DNA of 64,000 nt from Hyaloperonospora brassicae (GCA_947650285.1 CANTFL010001287.1:1-64000); one strand, 5' to 3'. Positions 1 to 12,304 are shown, counted from the first letter of the stretch. Program-made: numbers and translations. Notes: generated by a model not told the origin, from the sequence alone.

Positions 1-181
1 CCCTACATCGCTTGCGCACGATGTCTGTCGAAGCGAGCATCACATGTATGCACTCTCGTCATGGTCTCTATACTCTTTCAATCAGCGACCGGTCTACCAT
101 AGTCGACGGGTAAGACAACACCACCTTCCGAAGCAGCACCAATGGAGTCCAACGAAATGAGATGACGCAGACAAATGGCAT

Positions 182-262
182 CGACAGCTGTGAGACTTGA
201 ACTCACGCGGGTTACCCCAATAGATTTCGAGTCTATCGCCTTAACCGCTCGGCCAAGCTGTC
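182..262 (-). tRNA. tRNA-Ser-CGA: tRNA-Ser (CGA), copy 1
   Basis: Consensus copy: 81 nt including discriminator G73, all stems fully paired, anticodon at 227-229, no intron. No run of four T follows it. Confidence 0.95.
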
Positions 263-572
263 CTCGTGTGCCTGTTCGCCTCATACTGTGCCACAGCGTC
301 AACAGCGCTTTCACAAGCATCGCAAGATGAAACAGACAGCACATACACCCCTGGTCTTCTTCCAACGCCGTTAGAAATAGCCGAACATCCGCCCTACATC
401 GCTTGCGCACGATGTCTGTCGAAGCGAGCATCACATGTATGCACTCTCGTCATGGTCTCTATACTCTTTCAATCAGCGACCGGTCTACCATAGTCGACGG
501 GTAAGACAACACCACCTTCCGAAGCAGCACCAATGGAGTCCAACGAAATGAGATGACGCAGACAAATGGCAT

Positions 573-653
573 CGACAGCTGTGAGACTTGAACTCACGCG
601 GGTTACCCCAATAGATTTCGAGTCTATCGCCTTAACCGCTCGGCCAAGCTGTC
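573..653 (-). tRNA. tRNA-Ser-CGA: tRNA-Ser (CGA), copy 2
   Basis: Identical to the consensus copy. Confidence 0.95.
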
Positions 654-963
654 CTCGTGTGCCTGTTCGCCTCATACTGTGCCACAGCGTCAACAGCGCT
701 TTCACAAGCATCGCAAGATGAAACAGACAGCACATACACCCCTGGTCTTCTGCCAACGCCGTTAGAAATAGCCGAACATCCGCCCTACATCGCTTGCGCA
801 CGATGTCTGTCGAAGCGAGCATCACATGTATGCACTCTCGTCATGGTCTCTATACTCTTTCAATCAGCGACCGGTCTACCATAGTCGACGGGTAAGACAA
901 CACCACCTTCCGAAGCAGCACCAATGGAGTCCAACGAAATGAGATGACGCAGACAAATGGCAT

Positions 964-1044
964 CGACAGCTGTGAGACTTGAACTCACGCGGGTTACCCC
1001 AATAGATTTCGAGTCTATCGCCTTAACCGCTCGGCCAAGCTGTC
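964..1044 (-). tRNA. tRNA-Ser-CGA: tRNA-Ser (CGA), copy 3
   Basis: Identical to the consensus copy. Confidence 0.95.
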
Positions 1045-1354
1045 CTCGTGTGCCTGTTCGCCTCATACTGTGCCACAGCGTCAACAGCGCTTTCACAAGC
1101 ATCGCAAGATGAAACAGACAGCACATACACCCCTGGTCTTCTTCCAACGCCGTTAGAAATAGCCGAACATCCGCCCTACATCGCTTGCGCACGATGTCTG
1201 TCGAAGCGAGCATCACATGTATGCACTCTCGTCATGGTCTCTATACTCTTTCAATCAGCGACCGGTCTACCATAGTCGACGGGTAAGACAACACCACCTT
1301 CCGAAGCAGCACCAATGGAGTCCAACGAAATGAGATGACGCAGACAAATGGCAT

Positions 1355-1435
1355 CGACAGCTGTGAGACTTGAACTCACGCGGGTTACCCCAATAGATTT
1401 CGAGTCTATCGCCTTAACCGCTCGGCCAAGCTGTC
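1355..1435 (-). tRNA. tRNA-Ser-CGA: tRNA-Ser (CGA), copy 4
   Basis: Identical to the consensus copy. Confidence 0.95.
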
Positions 1436-1745
1436 CTCGTGTGCCTGTTCGCCTCATACTGTGCCACAGCGTCAACAGCGCTTTCACAAGCATCGCAAGA
1501 TGAAACAGACAGCACATACACCCCTGGTCTTCTTCCAACGCCGTTAGAAATAGCCGAACATCCGCCCTACATCGCTTGCGCACGATGTCTGTCGAAGCGA
1601 GCATCACATGTATGCACTCTCGTCATGGTCTCTATACTCTTTCAATCAGCGACCGGTCTACCATAGTCGACGGGTAAGACAACACCACCTTCCGAAGCAG
1701 CACCAATGGAGTCCAACGAAATGAGATGACGCAGACAAATGGCAT

Positions 1746-1826
1746 CGACAGCTGTGAGACTTGAACTCACGCGGGTTACCCCAATAGATTTCGAGTCTAT
1801 CGCCTTAACCGCTCGGCCAAGCTGTC
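1746..1826 (-). tRNA. tRNA-Ser-CGA: tRNA-Ser (CGA), copy 5
   Basis: Identical to the consensus copy. Confidence 0.95.
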
Positions 1827-2136
1827 CTCGTGTGCCTGTTCGCCTCATACTGTGCCACAGCGTCAACAGCGCTTTCACAAGCATCGCAAGATGAAACAGA
1901 CAGCACATACACCCCTGGTCTTCTGCCAACGCCGTTAGAAATAGCCGAACATCCGCCCTACATCGCTTGCGCACGATGTCTGTCGAAGCGAGCATCACAT
2001 GTATGCACTCTCGTCATGGTCTCTATACTCTTTCAATCAGCGACCGGTCTACCATAGTCGATGCGTAAGACAACACCACCTTCCGAAGCAGCACCAATGG
2101 AGTCCAACGAAATGAGATGACGCAGACAAATGGCAT

Positions 2137-2217
2137 CGACAGCTGTGAGACTTGAACTCACGCGGGTTACCCCAATAGATTTCGAGTCTATCGCCTTAAC
2201 CGCTCGGCCAAGCTGTC
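2137..2217 (-). tRNA. tRNA-Ser-CGA: tRNA-Ser (CGA), copy 6
   Basis: Identical to the consensus copy. Confidence 0.95.
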
Positions 2218-2527
2218 CTCGTGTGCCTGTTCGCCTCATACTGTGCCACAGCGTCAACAGCGCTTTCACAAGCATCGCAAGATGAAACAGACAGCACATA
2301 CACCCCTGGTCTTCTTCCAACGCCGTTAGAAATAGCCGAACATCCGCCCTACATCGCTTGCGCACGATGTCTGTCGAAGCGAGCATCACATGTATGCACT
2401 CTCGTCATGGTCTCTATACTCTTTCAATCAGCGACCGGTCTACCATAGTCGACGGGTAAGACAACACCACCTTCCGAAGCAGCACCAATGGAGTCCAACG
2501 AAATGAGATGACGCAGACAAATGGCAT

Positions 2528-2608
2528 CGACAGCTGTGAGACTTGAACTCACGCGGGTTACCCCAATAGATTTCGAGTCTATCGCCTTAACCGCTCGGCC
2601 AAGCTGTC
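2528..2608 (-). tRNA. tRNA-Ser-CGA: tRNA-Ser (CGA), copy 7
   Basis: Identical to the consensus copy. Confidence 0.95.
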
Positions 2609-2918
2609 CTCGTGTGCCTGTTCGCCTCATACTGTGCCACAGCGTCAACAGCGCTTTCACAAGCATCGCAAGATGAAACAGACAGCACATACACCCCTGG
2701 TCTTCTTCCAACGCCGTTAGAAATAGCCGAACATCCGCCCTACATCGCTTGCGCACGATGTCTGTCGAAGCGAGCATCACATGTATGCACTCTCGTCATG
2801 GTCTCTATACTCTTTCAATCAGCGACCGGTCTACCATAGTCGATGGGTAAGACAACACCACCTTCCGAAGCAGCACCAATGGAGTCCAACGAAATGAGAT
2901 GACGCAGACAAATGGCAT

Positions 2919-2999
2919 CGACAGCTGTGAGACTTGAACTCACGCGGGTTACCCCAATAGATTTCGAGTCTATCGCCTTAACCGCTCGGCCAAGCTGTC
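2919..2999 (-). tRNA. tRNA-Ser-CGA: tRNA-Ser (CGA), copy 8
   Basis: Identical to the consensus copy. Confidence 0.95.
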
Positions 3000-3309
3000 C
3001 TCGTGTGCCTGTTCGCCTCATACTGTGCCACAGCGTCAACAGCGCTTTCACAAGCATCGCAAGATGAAACAGACAGCACATACACCCCTGGTCTTCTGCC
3101 AACGCCGTTAGAAATAGCCGAACATCCGCCCTACATCGCTTGCGCACGATGTCTGTCGAAGCGAGCATCACATGTATGCACTCTCGTCATGGTCTCTATA
3201 CTCTTTCAATCAGCGACCGGTCTACCATAGTCGATGGGTAAGACAACACCACCTTCCGAAGCAGCACCAATGGAGTCCAACGAAATGAGATGACGCAGAC
3301 AAATGGCAT

Positions 3310-3390
3310 CGACAGCTGTGAGACTTGAACTCACGCGGGTTACCCCAATAGATTTCGAGTCTATCGCCTTAACCGCTCGGCCAAGCTGTC
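3310..3390 (-). tRNA. tRNA-Ser-CGA: tRNA-Ser (CGA), copy 9
   Basis: Identical to the consensus copy. Confidence 0.95.
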
Positions 3391-3700
3391 CTCGTGTGCC
3401 TGTTCGCCTCATACTGTGCCACAGCGTCAACAGCGCTTTCACAAGCATCGCAAGATGAAACAGACAGCACATACACCCCTGGTCTTCTTCCAACGCCGTT
3501 AGAAATAGCCGAACATCCGCCCTACATCGCTTGCGCACGATGTCTGTCGAAGCGAGCATCACATGTATGCACTCTCGTCATGGTCTCTATACTCTTTCAA
3601 TCAGCGACCGGTCTACCATAGTCGATGGGTAAGACAACACCACCTTCCGAAGCAGCACCAATGGAGTCCAACGAAATGAGATGACGCAGACAAATGGCAT

Positions 3701-3781
3701 CGACAGCTGTGAGACTTGAACTCACGCGGGTTACCCCAATAGATTTCGAGTCTATCGCCTTAACCGCTCGGCCAAGCTGTC
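3701..3781 (-). tRNA. tRNA-Ser-CGA: tRNA-Ser (CGA), copy 10
   Basis: Identical to the consensus copy. Confidence 0.95.
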
Positions 3782-4091
3782 CTCGTGTGCCTGTTCGCCT
3801 CATACTGTGCCACAGCGTCAACAGCGCTTTCACAAGCATCGCAAGATGAAACAGACAGCACATACACCCCTGGTCTTCTGCCAACGCCGTTAGAAATAGC
3901 CGAACATCCGCCCTACATCGCTTGCGCACGATGTCTGTCGAAGCGAGCATCACATGTATGCACTCTCGTCATGGTCTCTATACTCTTTCAATCAGCGACC
4001 GGTCTACCATAGTCGATGGGTAAGACAACACCACCTTCCGAAGCAGCACCAATGGAGTCCAACGAAATGAGATGACGCAGACAAATGGCAT

Positions 4092-4172
4092 CGACAGCTG
4101 TGAGACTTGAACTCACGCGGGTTACCCCAATAGATTTCGAGTCTATCGCCTTAACCGCTCGGCCAAGCTGTC
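4092..4172 (-). tRNA. tRNA-Ser-CGA: tRNA-Ser (CGA), copy 11
   Basis: Identical to the consensus copy. Confidence 0.95.
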
Positions 4173-4482
4173 CTCGTGTGCCTGTTCGCCTCATACTGTG
4201 CCACAGCGTCAACAGCGCTTTCACAAGCATCGCAAGATGAAACAGACAGCACATACACCCCTGGTCTTCTGCCAACGCCGTTAGAAATAGCCGAACATCC
4301 GCCCTACATCGCTTGCGCACGATGTCTGTCGAAGCGAGCATCACATGTATGCACTCTCGTCATGGTCTCTATACTCTTTCAATCAGCGACCGGTCTACCA
4401 TAGTCGATGGGTAAGACAACACCACCTTCCGAAGCAGCACCAATGGAGTCCAACGAAATGAGATGACGCAGACAAATGGCAT

Positions 4483-4563
4483 CGACAGCTGTGAGACTTG
4501 AACTCACGCGGGTTACCCCAATAGATTTCGAGTCTATCGCCTTAACCGCTCGGCCAAGCTGTC
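4483..4563 (-). tRNA. tRNA-Ser-CGA: tRNA-Ser (CGA), copy 12
   Basis: Identical to the consensus copy. Confidence 0.95.
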
Positions 4564-4873
4564 CTCGTGTGCCTGTTCGCCTCATACTGTGCCACAGCGT
4601 CAACAGCGCTTTCACAAGCATCGCAAGATGAAACAGACAGCACATACACCCCTGGTCTTCTGCCAACGCCGTTAGAAATAGCCGAACATCCGCCCTACAT
4701 CGCTTGCGCACGATGTCTGTCGAAGCGAGCATCACATGTATGCACTCTCGTCATGGTCTCTATACTCTTTCAATCAGCGACCGGTCTACCATAGTCGATG
4801 GGTAAGACAACACCACCTTCCGAAGCAGCACCAATGGAGTCCAACGAAATGAGATGACGCAGACAAATGGCAT

Positions 4874-4954
4874 CGACAGCTGTGAGACTTGAACTCACGC
4901 GGGTTACCCCAATAGATTTCGAGTCTATCGCCTTAACCGCTCGGCCAAGCTGTC
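4874..4954 (-). tRNA. tRNA-Ser-CGA: tRNA-Ser (CGA), copy 13
   Basis: Identical to the consensus copy. Confidence 0.95.
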
Positions 4955-5264
4955 CTCGTGTGCCTGTTCGCCTCATACTGTGCCACAGCGTCAACAGCGC
5001 TTTCACAAGCATCGCAAGATGAAACAGACAGCACATACACCCCTGGTCTTCTGCCAACGCCGTTAGAAATAGCCGAACATCCGCCCTACATCGCTTGCGC
5101 ACGATGTCTGTCGAAGCGAGCATCACATGTATGCACTCTCGTCATGGTCTCTATACTCTTTCAATCAGCGACCGGTCTACCATAGTCGATGGGTAAGACA
5201 ACACCACCTTCCGAAGCAGCACCAATGGAGTCCAACGAAATGAGATGACGCAGACAAATGGCAT

Positions 5265-5345
5265 CGACAGCTGTGAGACTTGAACTCACGCGGGTTACCC
5301 CAATAGATTTCGAGTCTATCGCCTTAACCGCTCGGCCAAGCTGTC
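5265..5345 (-). tRNA. tRNA-Ser-CGA: tRNA-Ser (CGA), copy 14
   Basis: Identical to the consensus copy. Confidence 0.95.
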
Positions 5346-5655
5346 CTCGTGTGCCTGTTCGCCTCATACTGTGCCACAGCGTCAACAGCGCTTTCACAAG
5401 CATCGCAAGATGAAACAGACAGCACATACACCCCTGGTCTTCTTCCAACGCCGTTAGAAATAGCCGAACATCCGCCCTACATCGCTTGCGCACGATGTCT
5501 GTCGAAGCGAGCATCACATGTATGCACTCTCGTCATGGTCTCTATACTCTTTCAATCAGCGACCGGTCTACCATAGTCGATGCGTAAGACAACACCACCT
5601 TCCGAAGCAGCACCAATGGAGTCCAACGAAATGAGATGACGCAGACAAATGGCAT

Positions 5656-5736
5656 CGACAGCTGTGAGACTTGAACTCACGCGGGTTACCCCAATAGATT
5701 TCGAGTCTATCGCCTTAACCGCTCGGCCAAGCTGTC
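5656..5736 (-). tRNA. tRNA-Ser-CGA: tRNA-Ser (CGA), copy 15
   Basis: Identical to the consensus copy. Confidence 0.95.
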
Positions 5737-6046
5737 CTCGTGTGCCTGTTCGCCTCATACTGTGCCACAGCGTCAACAGCGCTTTTACAAGCATCGCAAG
5801 ATGAAACAGACAGCACATACACCCCTGGTCTTCTGCCAACGCCGTTAGAAATAGCCGAACATCCGCCCTACATCGCTTGCGCACGATGTCTGTCGAAGCA
5901 AGCATCACATGTATGCACTCTCGTCATGGTCTCTATACTCTTTCAATCAGCGACCGGTCTACCATAGTCGATGCGTAAGACAACACCACCTTCCGAAGCA
6001 GCACCAATGGAGTCCAACGAAATGAGATGACGCAGACAAATGGCAT

Positions 6047-6127
6047 CGACAGCTGTGAGACTTGAACTCACGCGGGTTACCCCAATAGATTTCGAGTCTA
6101 TCGCCTTAACCGCTCGGCCAAGCTGTC
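6047..6127 (-). tRNA. tRNA-Ser-CGA: tRNA-Ser (CGA), copy 16
   Basis: Identical to the consensus copy; last of the uninterrupted run of identical genes from the left edge. Confidence 0.95.
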
Positions 6128-6438
6128 CTCGTGTGCCTGTTCGCCTCATACTGTGCCACAGCGTCAACAGCGCTTTTACAAGCAGCGCAAGATGAAACAG
6201 ACAGCACATACACCCCTGGTCTTCTGCCAACGCCCTTAGAAATAGCCGAACATCCGCCCTACATCGCTTGCGCACGATGTCTGTCGAAGCAAGCATCACA
6301 TGTATGCACTCTCGTCATGGTCTCTATACTCTATTCAATCAGCGAACGGTCTACCATAGTCGATGCGTAAGACAACACCACCTTCCGAAGCAGCACCAAT
6401 GGAGTCCAACGAAATGAGATGACGCAGACAAATGGCAT

Positions 6439-6519
6439 CGACAGCTGCGAGACTTGAACTCACGCGTGTTACCCCAATAGATTTCGAGTCTATCGCCTTA
6501 ACCGCTCGGCCAAGCTGTC
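6439..6519 (-). tRNA. tRNA-Ser-CGA: tRNA-Ser (CGA), copy 17
   Basis: First diverged gene: T-stem wobble and V-arm change. Confidence 0.9.
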
Positions 6520-6829
6520 TTCGTGTACCTTTTCGCCTCATACTGTGCCACAGCGTCAACAGCGCTTTTACAAGCATCGCAAGATGAAACAGACAGCACA
6601 TACACCCCTGGTCTTCTGCCAACGCCGTTAGAAATAGCCGAACATCCGCCCTACATCGCTTGCGCACGATGTCTGTCGAAGCAAGCATCACATGTATGCA
6701 CTCTCGTCATGGTCTCTATACTCTTTCAATCAGCGACCGGTCTACCATAGTCGATGCGTAAGACAACAACACCTTCCGAAGCAGCACCAATGGAGTCCAA
6801 CGTAATGAGATGACGCAGGCAAATGGCAT

Positions 6830-6910
6830 CGACAGCTGCGAGACTTGAACTCACGCGTGTTACCCCAATAGATTTCGAGTCTATCGCCTTAACCGCTCGG
6901 CCAGGCTGTC
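6830..6910 (-). tRNA. tRNA-Ser-CGA: tRNA-Ser (CGA), copy 18
   Basis: T-stem wobble, V-arm change, and T7 to C in the acceptor, giving one C-A mispair at 7:66. Confidence 0.83.
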
Positions 6911-7220
6911 TTCGTGTACCTGTTCGCCTCGGACTGTGCCACAGAGTAAACAGCGCTTTTACAAGCAGCGCAAGATGAAAAAGACAGCACATACACGCCT
7001 GGTCTTCTGCCAACGCCCTTAGAAATAGCCGAACATCCGCTCTACATCGCTTGCGCACGATGTCTGTCGAAGCGAGCATCACATGTATGCACTCTCGTCA
7101 TGGTCTCTATACTCTTTTAATCAGCGAACGGTCTACCATAGTCGATGCGTAAGACAACACCACCTTCCGAAGCAGCACCAATGGAGTCCAACGAAATGAG
7201 ATGACGCAGACAAATGGCAT

Positions 7221-7301
7221 CGACAGCTGTGAGACTTGAACTTACGCGGGTTACCCCAATAGATTTCGAGTCTATCGCCTTAACCGCTCGGCCAAGCTGT
7301 C
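7221..7301 (-). tRNA. tRNA-Ser-CGA: tRNA-Ser (CGA), copy 19
   Basis: One change: T-stem 5' strand GTGAG to GTAAG, creating an A-C mispair. Confidence 0.88.
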
Positions 7302-7611
7302 CTCGTGTGCCTGTTCGCCTCATACTGTGCCACAGCGTCAACAGCGCTTTTACAAGCAGCGCAAGATGAAACAAACAGCACATACACCCCTGGTCTTCTT
7401 CCAATGCCCTTAGAAATAGCCGAACATCCGTCCTACATTGCTTGCGCACGATGTCTGTCGAAGCAAGCATCACACGTATGCACTCTCGTCATGGTCTCTA
7501 TACTCTATTAATCAGCGAACGGTCTACCATAGTCGATGCGTAAGACAACAACACCTTCCGAAGCAGCACCAATGGAGTCCAACGAAATGAGATGACGCAG
7601 AAAAATGGCAT

Positions 7612-7692
7612 CGACAGCTGTGAGACTTGAACTCACGCGTGTTACCCCAATAGATTTCGAGTCTATCGCCTTAACCGCTCGGCCAAGCTGTC
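7612..7692 (-). tRNA. tRNA-Ser-CGA: tRNA-Ser (CGA), copy 20
   Basis: V-arm change only. It has a T5 run just 3', a canonical Pol III stop that most units lack. Confidence 0.92.
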
Positions 7693-8002
7693 TTCGTGTA
7701 CCTGTTCGCCTCATACTGTGCCACAGAGTAAACAGCGCTTTTTCAAGCATCGCAAGATGAAACAGACAGCACATACACCCCTGGTCTTCTGCCAACGCCG
7801 TTAGAAATAGCCGAACATCCGCCCTACATCGCTTGCGCACGATGTCTGTCGAAGCAAGCATCACATGTATGCACTCTCGTCATGGTCTCCATACTCTTTC
7901 AATCAGCGAACGGTCTACCATAGTCGATGCGTAAGACAACACCACCTTCCGAAGCAGCACCAATGGAGTCCAAAGAAATGAGATGACGCAGACAAATGGC
8001 AT

Positions 8003-8083
8003 CGACAGCTGTGAGACTTGAACTCACGCGGGTTACCCCAATAGATTTCGAGTCTATCGCCTTAACCGCTCGGCCAAGCTGTC
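8003..8083 (-). tRNA. tRNA-Ser-CGA: tRNA-Ser (CGA), copy 21
   Basis: Consensus gene inside a diverged unit. Confidence 0.94.
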
Positions 8084-8394
8084 CTCGTGTGCTTGTTCGC
8101 CTCATACTGTGCCACAGCGTCAACAGCGCTTTTACAAGCAGCGCAAGATGAAACAAACAGCACATACACCCCTGGTCTTCTGCCAACGCCCTTAGAAATA
8201 GCTGAACATCCGCCCTACATCGCTTGCGCACGATGTCTGTCGAAGCAAGCATCACATGTATGCACTCTCGTCATGGTCTCTATACTCTATTAAGTCAGCG
8301 AACGGTCTACCATAGTCGATGCGTAAGACAACACCACCTTCCGAAGCAGCACCAATGGAGTCCAACGAAATGAGATGACGCAGAAAAATGGCAT

Positions 8395-8475
8395 CGACAG
8401 CTGCGAGACTTGAACTCACGCGTGTTACCCCAATAGATTTCGAGTCTATCGCCTTAACCGCTCGGCCAGGATGTC
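8395..8475 (-). tRNA. tRNA-Ser-CGA: tRNA-Ser (CGA), copy 22, acceptor damaged
   Basis: T-stem wobble, V-arm change and the two-mispair acceptor change; T5 present. Probably impaired. Confidence 0.72.
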
Positions 8476-8785
8476 TTCGTGTACCTGTTCGCCTCGGACT
8501 ATGCCACAGCATCAACAGCGCTTTTACAAACATCGCAAGATGAAACAGACAGCACGTACACCCCTGGTCTTCTGCCAACGCCGTTAGAAATAGCCGAACA
8601 TCCGCCCTACATCGCTTGCGCACGATGTCTGTCGAAGCAAGCATCACATGTATGCACTCTCGTCATGGTCTCTATACTCTTTTAATCAGCGAACGGTCTA
8701 CCATAGTCGATGCGTAAGACAACACCACCTTCCGAAGCAGCACCAATGGAGTCCAACGAAATGAGATGACGCAGACAAATGGCAT

Positions 8786-8866
8786 CGACAGCTGCGAGAC
8801 TTGAACTCACGCGGGTTACCCCAATAGATTTCTAGTCTATCGCCTTAACCGCTCGGCCAAGCTGTC
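8786..8866 (-). tRNA. tRNA-Ser-AGA: tRNA-Ser (AGA), copy 23
   Basis: First copy with C34 to A: loop CTAGAAA, anticodon AGA at 8831-8833. T-stem wobble; other stems intact. Confidence 0.9.
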
Positions 8867-9176
8867 CTCGTGTGCCTTTTCGCCTCATACTGTGCCACAG
8901 AGTAAACAGCGCTTTTACAAGCAGCGCAAGATGAAAAAGACAGCACATACACCCCTGGTCTTCTGCCAACGCCGTTAGAAATAGCCGAACATCCGTCCTA
9001 CATCGCTTGCGCACGATGTCTGTCGAAGCAAGCATCACATGTATGCACTCTCGTCATGGTCTCTATACTCTATTAATCAGCGAACGGTCTACCATAGTCG
9101 ATGCGTAAGACAACACCACCTTCCGAAGCAGCACCAATGGAGTCCAACGAAATGAGATGACGCAGACAAATGGCAT

Positions 9177-9257
9177 CGACAGCTGTGAGACTTGAACTCA
9201 CGCGGGTTACCCCAATAGATTTCGAGTCTATCGCCTTAACCGCTCGGCCAAGCTGTC
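9177..9257 (-). tRNA. tRNA-Ser-CGA: tRNA-Ser (CGA), copy 24
   Basis: Consensus gene. Confidence 0.94.
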
Positions 9258-9567
9258 CTCGTGTGCCTGTTCGCCTCATACTGTGCCACAGCGTAAACAG
9301 CGCTTTTACAAGCAGCGCAAGATGAAACAAACAGCACATACACCCCTGGTCTTCTGCCAACGCCGTTAGAAATAGCCGAACATCCGCCCTACATCGCTTG
9401 CGCACGATGTCTGTCGAAGCGAGCATCACATGTATGCACTCTCGTCATGGTCTCCATACTCTTTCAATCAGCGAACGGTCTACCATAGTCGATGCGTAAG
9501 ACAACACCACCTTCCGAAGCAGCACCAATGGAGTCCAACGAAATGAGATGACGCAGACAAATGGCAT

Positions 9568-9648
9568 CGACAGCTGTGAGACTTGAACTCACGCGTGTTA
9601 CCCCAATAGATTTCGAGTCTATCGCCTTAACCGCTCGGCCAAGCTGTC
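9568..9648 (-). tRNA. tRNA-Ser-CGA: tRNA-Ser (CGA), copy 25
   Basis: V-arm change only. Confidence 0.92.
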
Positions 9649-9958
9649 TTCGTGTACCTGTTCGCCTCAGACTGTGCCACAGCGTCAACAGCGCTTTTAC
9701 AAGCATCGCAAGATGAAACAGACAGCACATACACCCCTGGTCTTCTGCCAACGCCGTTAGAAATAGCCGAACATCCGCCCTACATCGCTTGCGCACGATG
9801 TCTGTCGAAGCAAGCATCACACGTATGCACTCTCGTCATGGTCTCTATACTCTATTAATCAGCGAACGGTCTACCATAGTCGATGCGTAAGACAACACCA
9901 CCTTCCGAAGCAGCACCAATGGAGTCCAACGAAATGAGATGACGCAGACAAATGGCAT

Positions 9959-10039
9959 CGACAGCTGCGAGACTTGAACTCACGCGGGTTACCCCAATAG
10001 ATTTCGAGTCTATCGCCTTAACCGCTCGGCCAAGCTGTC
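9959..10039 (-). tRNA. tRNA-Ser-CGA: tRNA-Ser (CGA), copy 26
   Basis: T-stem wobble only. Confidence 0.92.
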
Positions 10040-10349
10040 CTCGTGTGCCTTTTCGCCTCATACTGTGCCACAGCGTAAACAGCGCTTTTACAAGCAGCGC
10101 AAGATGAAACAGACAGCACATACACCCCTGGTCTTCTGCCAACGCCGTTAGAAATAGCCGAACATCCGCCCTACATCGCTTGCGCACGATGTCTGTCGAA
10201 GCAAGCATCACATGTATGCACTCTCGTCATGGTCTCTATACTCTTTTAATCAGCGAACGGTCTACCATAGTCGATGCGTAAGACAACACCACCTTCCGAA
10301 GCAGCACCAATGGAGTCCAACGAAATGAGATGACGCAGACAAATGGCAT

Positions 10350-10430
10350 CGACAGCTGTGAGACTTGAACTCACGCGGGTTACCCCAATAGATTTCGAGT
10401 CTATCGCCTTAACCGCTCGGCCAAGCTGTC
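10350..10430 (-). tRNA. tRNA-Ser-CGA: tRNA-Ser (CGA), copy 27
   Basis: Consensus gene. Confidence 0.94.
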
Positions 10431-10740
10431 TTCGTGTACCTGTTCGCCTCATACTGTGCCACAGCGTCAACAGCGCTTTTACAAGCATCGCAAGATGAAA
10501 CAGACAGCACATACACCCCTGGTCTTCTGCCAACGCCGTTAGAAATAGCCGAACATCCGCCCTACATCGCTTGCGCACGATGTCTGTCGAAGCAAGCATC
10601 ACATGTATGCACTCTCGTCATGGTCTCTATACTCTTTTAATCAGCGAACGGTCTACCATAGTCGATGCGTAAGACAACACCACCTTCCGAAGCAGCACCA
10701 ATGGAGTCCAACGAAATGAGATGACGCAGACAAATGGCAT

Positions 10741-10821
10741 CGACAGCTGTGAGACTTGAACTCACGCGGGTTACCCCAATAGATTTCTAGTCTATCGCCT
10801 TAACCGCTCGGCCAAGCTGTC
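10741..10821 (-). tRNA. tRNA-Ser-AGA: tRNA-Ser (AGA), copy 28
   Basis: C34 to A is the only difference from consensus, so this is the cleanest AGA isoacceptor. It starts the alternating dimer region. Confidence 0.93.
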
Positions 10822-11131
10822 CTCGTGTGCCTTTTCGCCTCATACTGTGCCACAGAGTAAACAGCGCTTTTACAAGCAGCGCAAGATGAAACAAACAGCA
10901 CATACACCCCTGGTCTTCTGCCAACGCCGTTAGAAATAGCCGAACATCCGCCCTACATCGCTTGCGCACGATGTCTGTCGAAGCGAGCATCACACGTATG
11001 CACTCTCGTCATGGTCTCTATACTCTTTCAATCAGCGAACGGTCTACCATAGTCGATGCGTAAGACAACACCACCTTCCGAAGCAGCACCAATGGAGTCC
11101 AACGAAATGAGATGACGCAGACAAATGGCAT

Positions 11132-11212
11132 CGACAGCTGTGAGACTTGACCTCACGCGTGTTACCCCAATAGATTTCGAGTCTATCGCCTTAACCGCTC
11201 GGCCAGGATGTC
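11132..11212 (-). tRNA. tRNA-Ser-CGA: tRNA-Ser (CGA), copy 29, B-box and acceptor damaged
   Basis: T54 to G in the T-loop (B box), V-arm change and acceptor change. Likely a weak or dead gene. Confidence 0.68.
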
Positions 11213-11522
11213 TTCGTGTACCTGTTCGCCTCGGACTGTGCCACAGCATCAACAGCGCTTTTACAAGCATCGCAAGATGAAACAGACAGCACGTACACCC
11301 CTGGTCTTCTGCCAACGCCGTTAGAAATAGCCGAACATCCGCCCTACATCGCTTGCGCACGATGTCTGTCGAAGCAAGCATCACGCGTATGCACTCTCGT
11401 CATGGTCTCTATACTCTATTAATCAGCGAACGGTCTACCATAGTCGATGCGTAAGACAACACCACCTTCCGAAGCAGCACCAATGGAGTCCAACGAAATG
11501 AGATGACGCAGGCAAATGGCAT

Positions 11523-11603
11523 CGACAGCTGCGAGACTTGAACTCACGCGTGTTACCCCAATAGATTTCTAGTCTATCGCCTTAACCGCTCGGCCAAGCT
11601 GTC
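11523..11603 (-). tRNA. tRNA-Ser-AGA: tRNA-Ser (AGA), copy 30
   Basis: Anticodon AGA with T-stem wobble and V-arm change. Confidence 0.88.
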
Positions 11604-11913
11604 CTCGTGTGCCTTTTCGCCTCATACTGTGCCACAGAGTAAACAGCGCTTTTACAAGCAGCGCAAGATGAAACAAACAGCACATACACCCCTGGTCTTC
11701 TGCCAACGCCGTTAGAAATAGCCGAACATCCGCCCTACATCGCTTGCGCACGATGTCTGTCGAAGCGAGCATCACACGTATGCACTCTCGTCATGGTCTC
11801 TATACTCTTTCAATCAGCGAACGGTCTACCATAGTCGATGCGTAAGACAACACCACCTTCCGAAGCAGCACCAATGGAGTCCAACGAAATGAGATGACGC
11901 AGACAAATGGCAT

Positions 11914-11994
11914 CGACAGCTGTGAGACTTGACCTCACGCGTGTTACCCCAATAGATTTCGAGTCTATCGCCTTAACCGCTCGGCCAGGATGTC
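11914..11994 (-). tRNA. tRNA-Ser-CGA: tRNA-Ser (CGA), copy 31, B-box and acceptor damaged
   Basis: Same T54-to-G, V-arm and acceptor changes as copy 29, 782 bp away. Confidence 0.68.
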
Positions 11995-12304
11995 CTCGTG
12001 TACCTGTTCGCCTCGGACTGTGCCACAGCATCAACAGCGCTTTTACAAGCATCGCAAGATGAAACAGACAGCACGTACACCCCTGGTCTTCTGCCAACGC
12101 CCTTAGAAATAGCCGAACATCCGCCCTACATCGCTTGCGCACGATGTCTGTCGAAGCAAGCATCACATGTATGCACTCTCGTCATGGTCTCTATACTCTT
12201 TTAATCAGCGAACGGTCTACCATAGTCGATGCGTAAGACAACACCACCTTCCGAAGCAGCACCAATGGAGTCCAACGAAATGAGATGACGCAGACAAATG
12301 GCAT

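Noticed and set aside
78..434. Repeated 118-codon minus-strand ORFs and 68-75-codon plus-strand ORFs across the array
   Set aside because: They run through the tRNA gene, and their openness repeats only because the units are nearly identical. In diverged units they are cut by stops without sign of selection.
8826..8840. Amber-suppressor tRNAs: some copies show CTA in the anticodon region
   Set aside because: Aligning the 7-base loop (CTAGAAA) puts C at 32 and T at 33, so the anticodon is AGA, not CTA. These are serine isoacceptors. The TAG that appears belongs to a protein frame across the gene.
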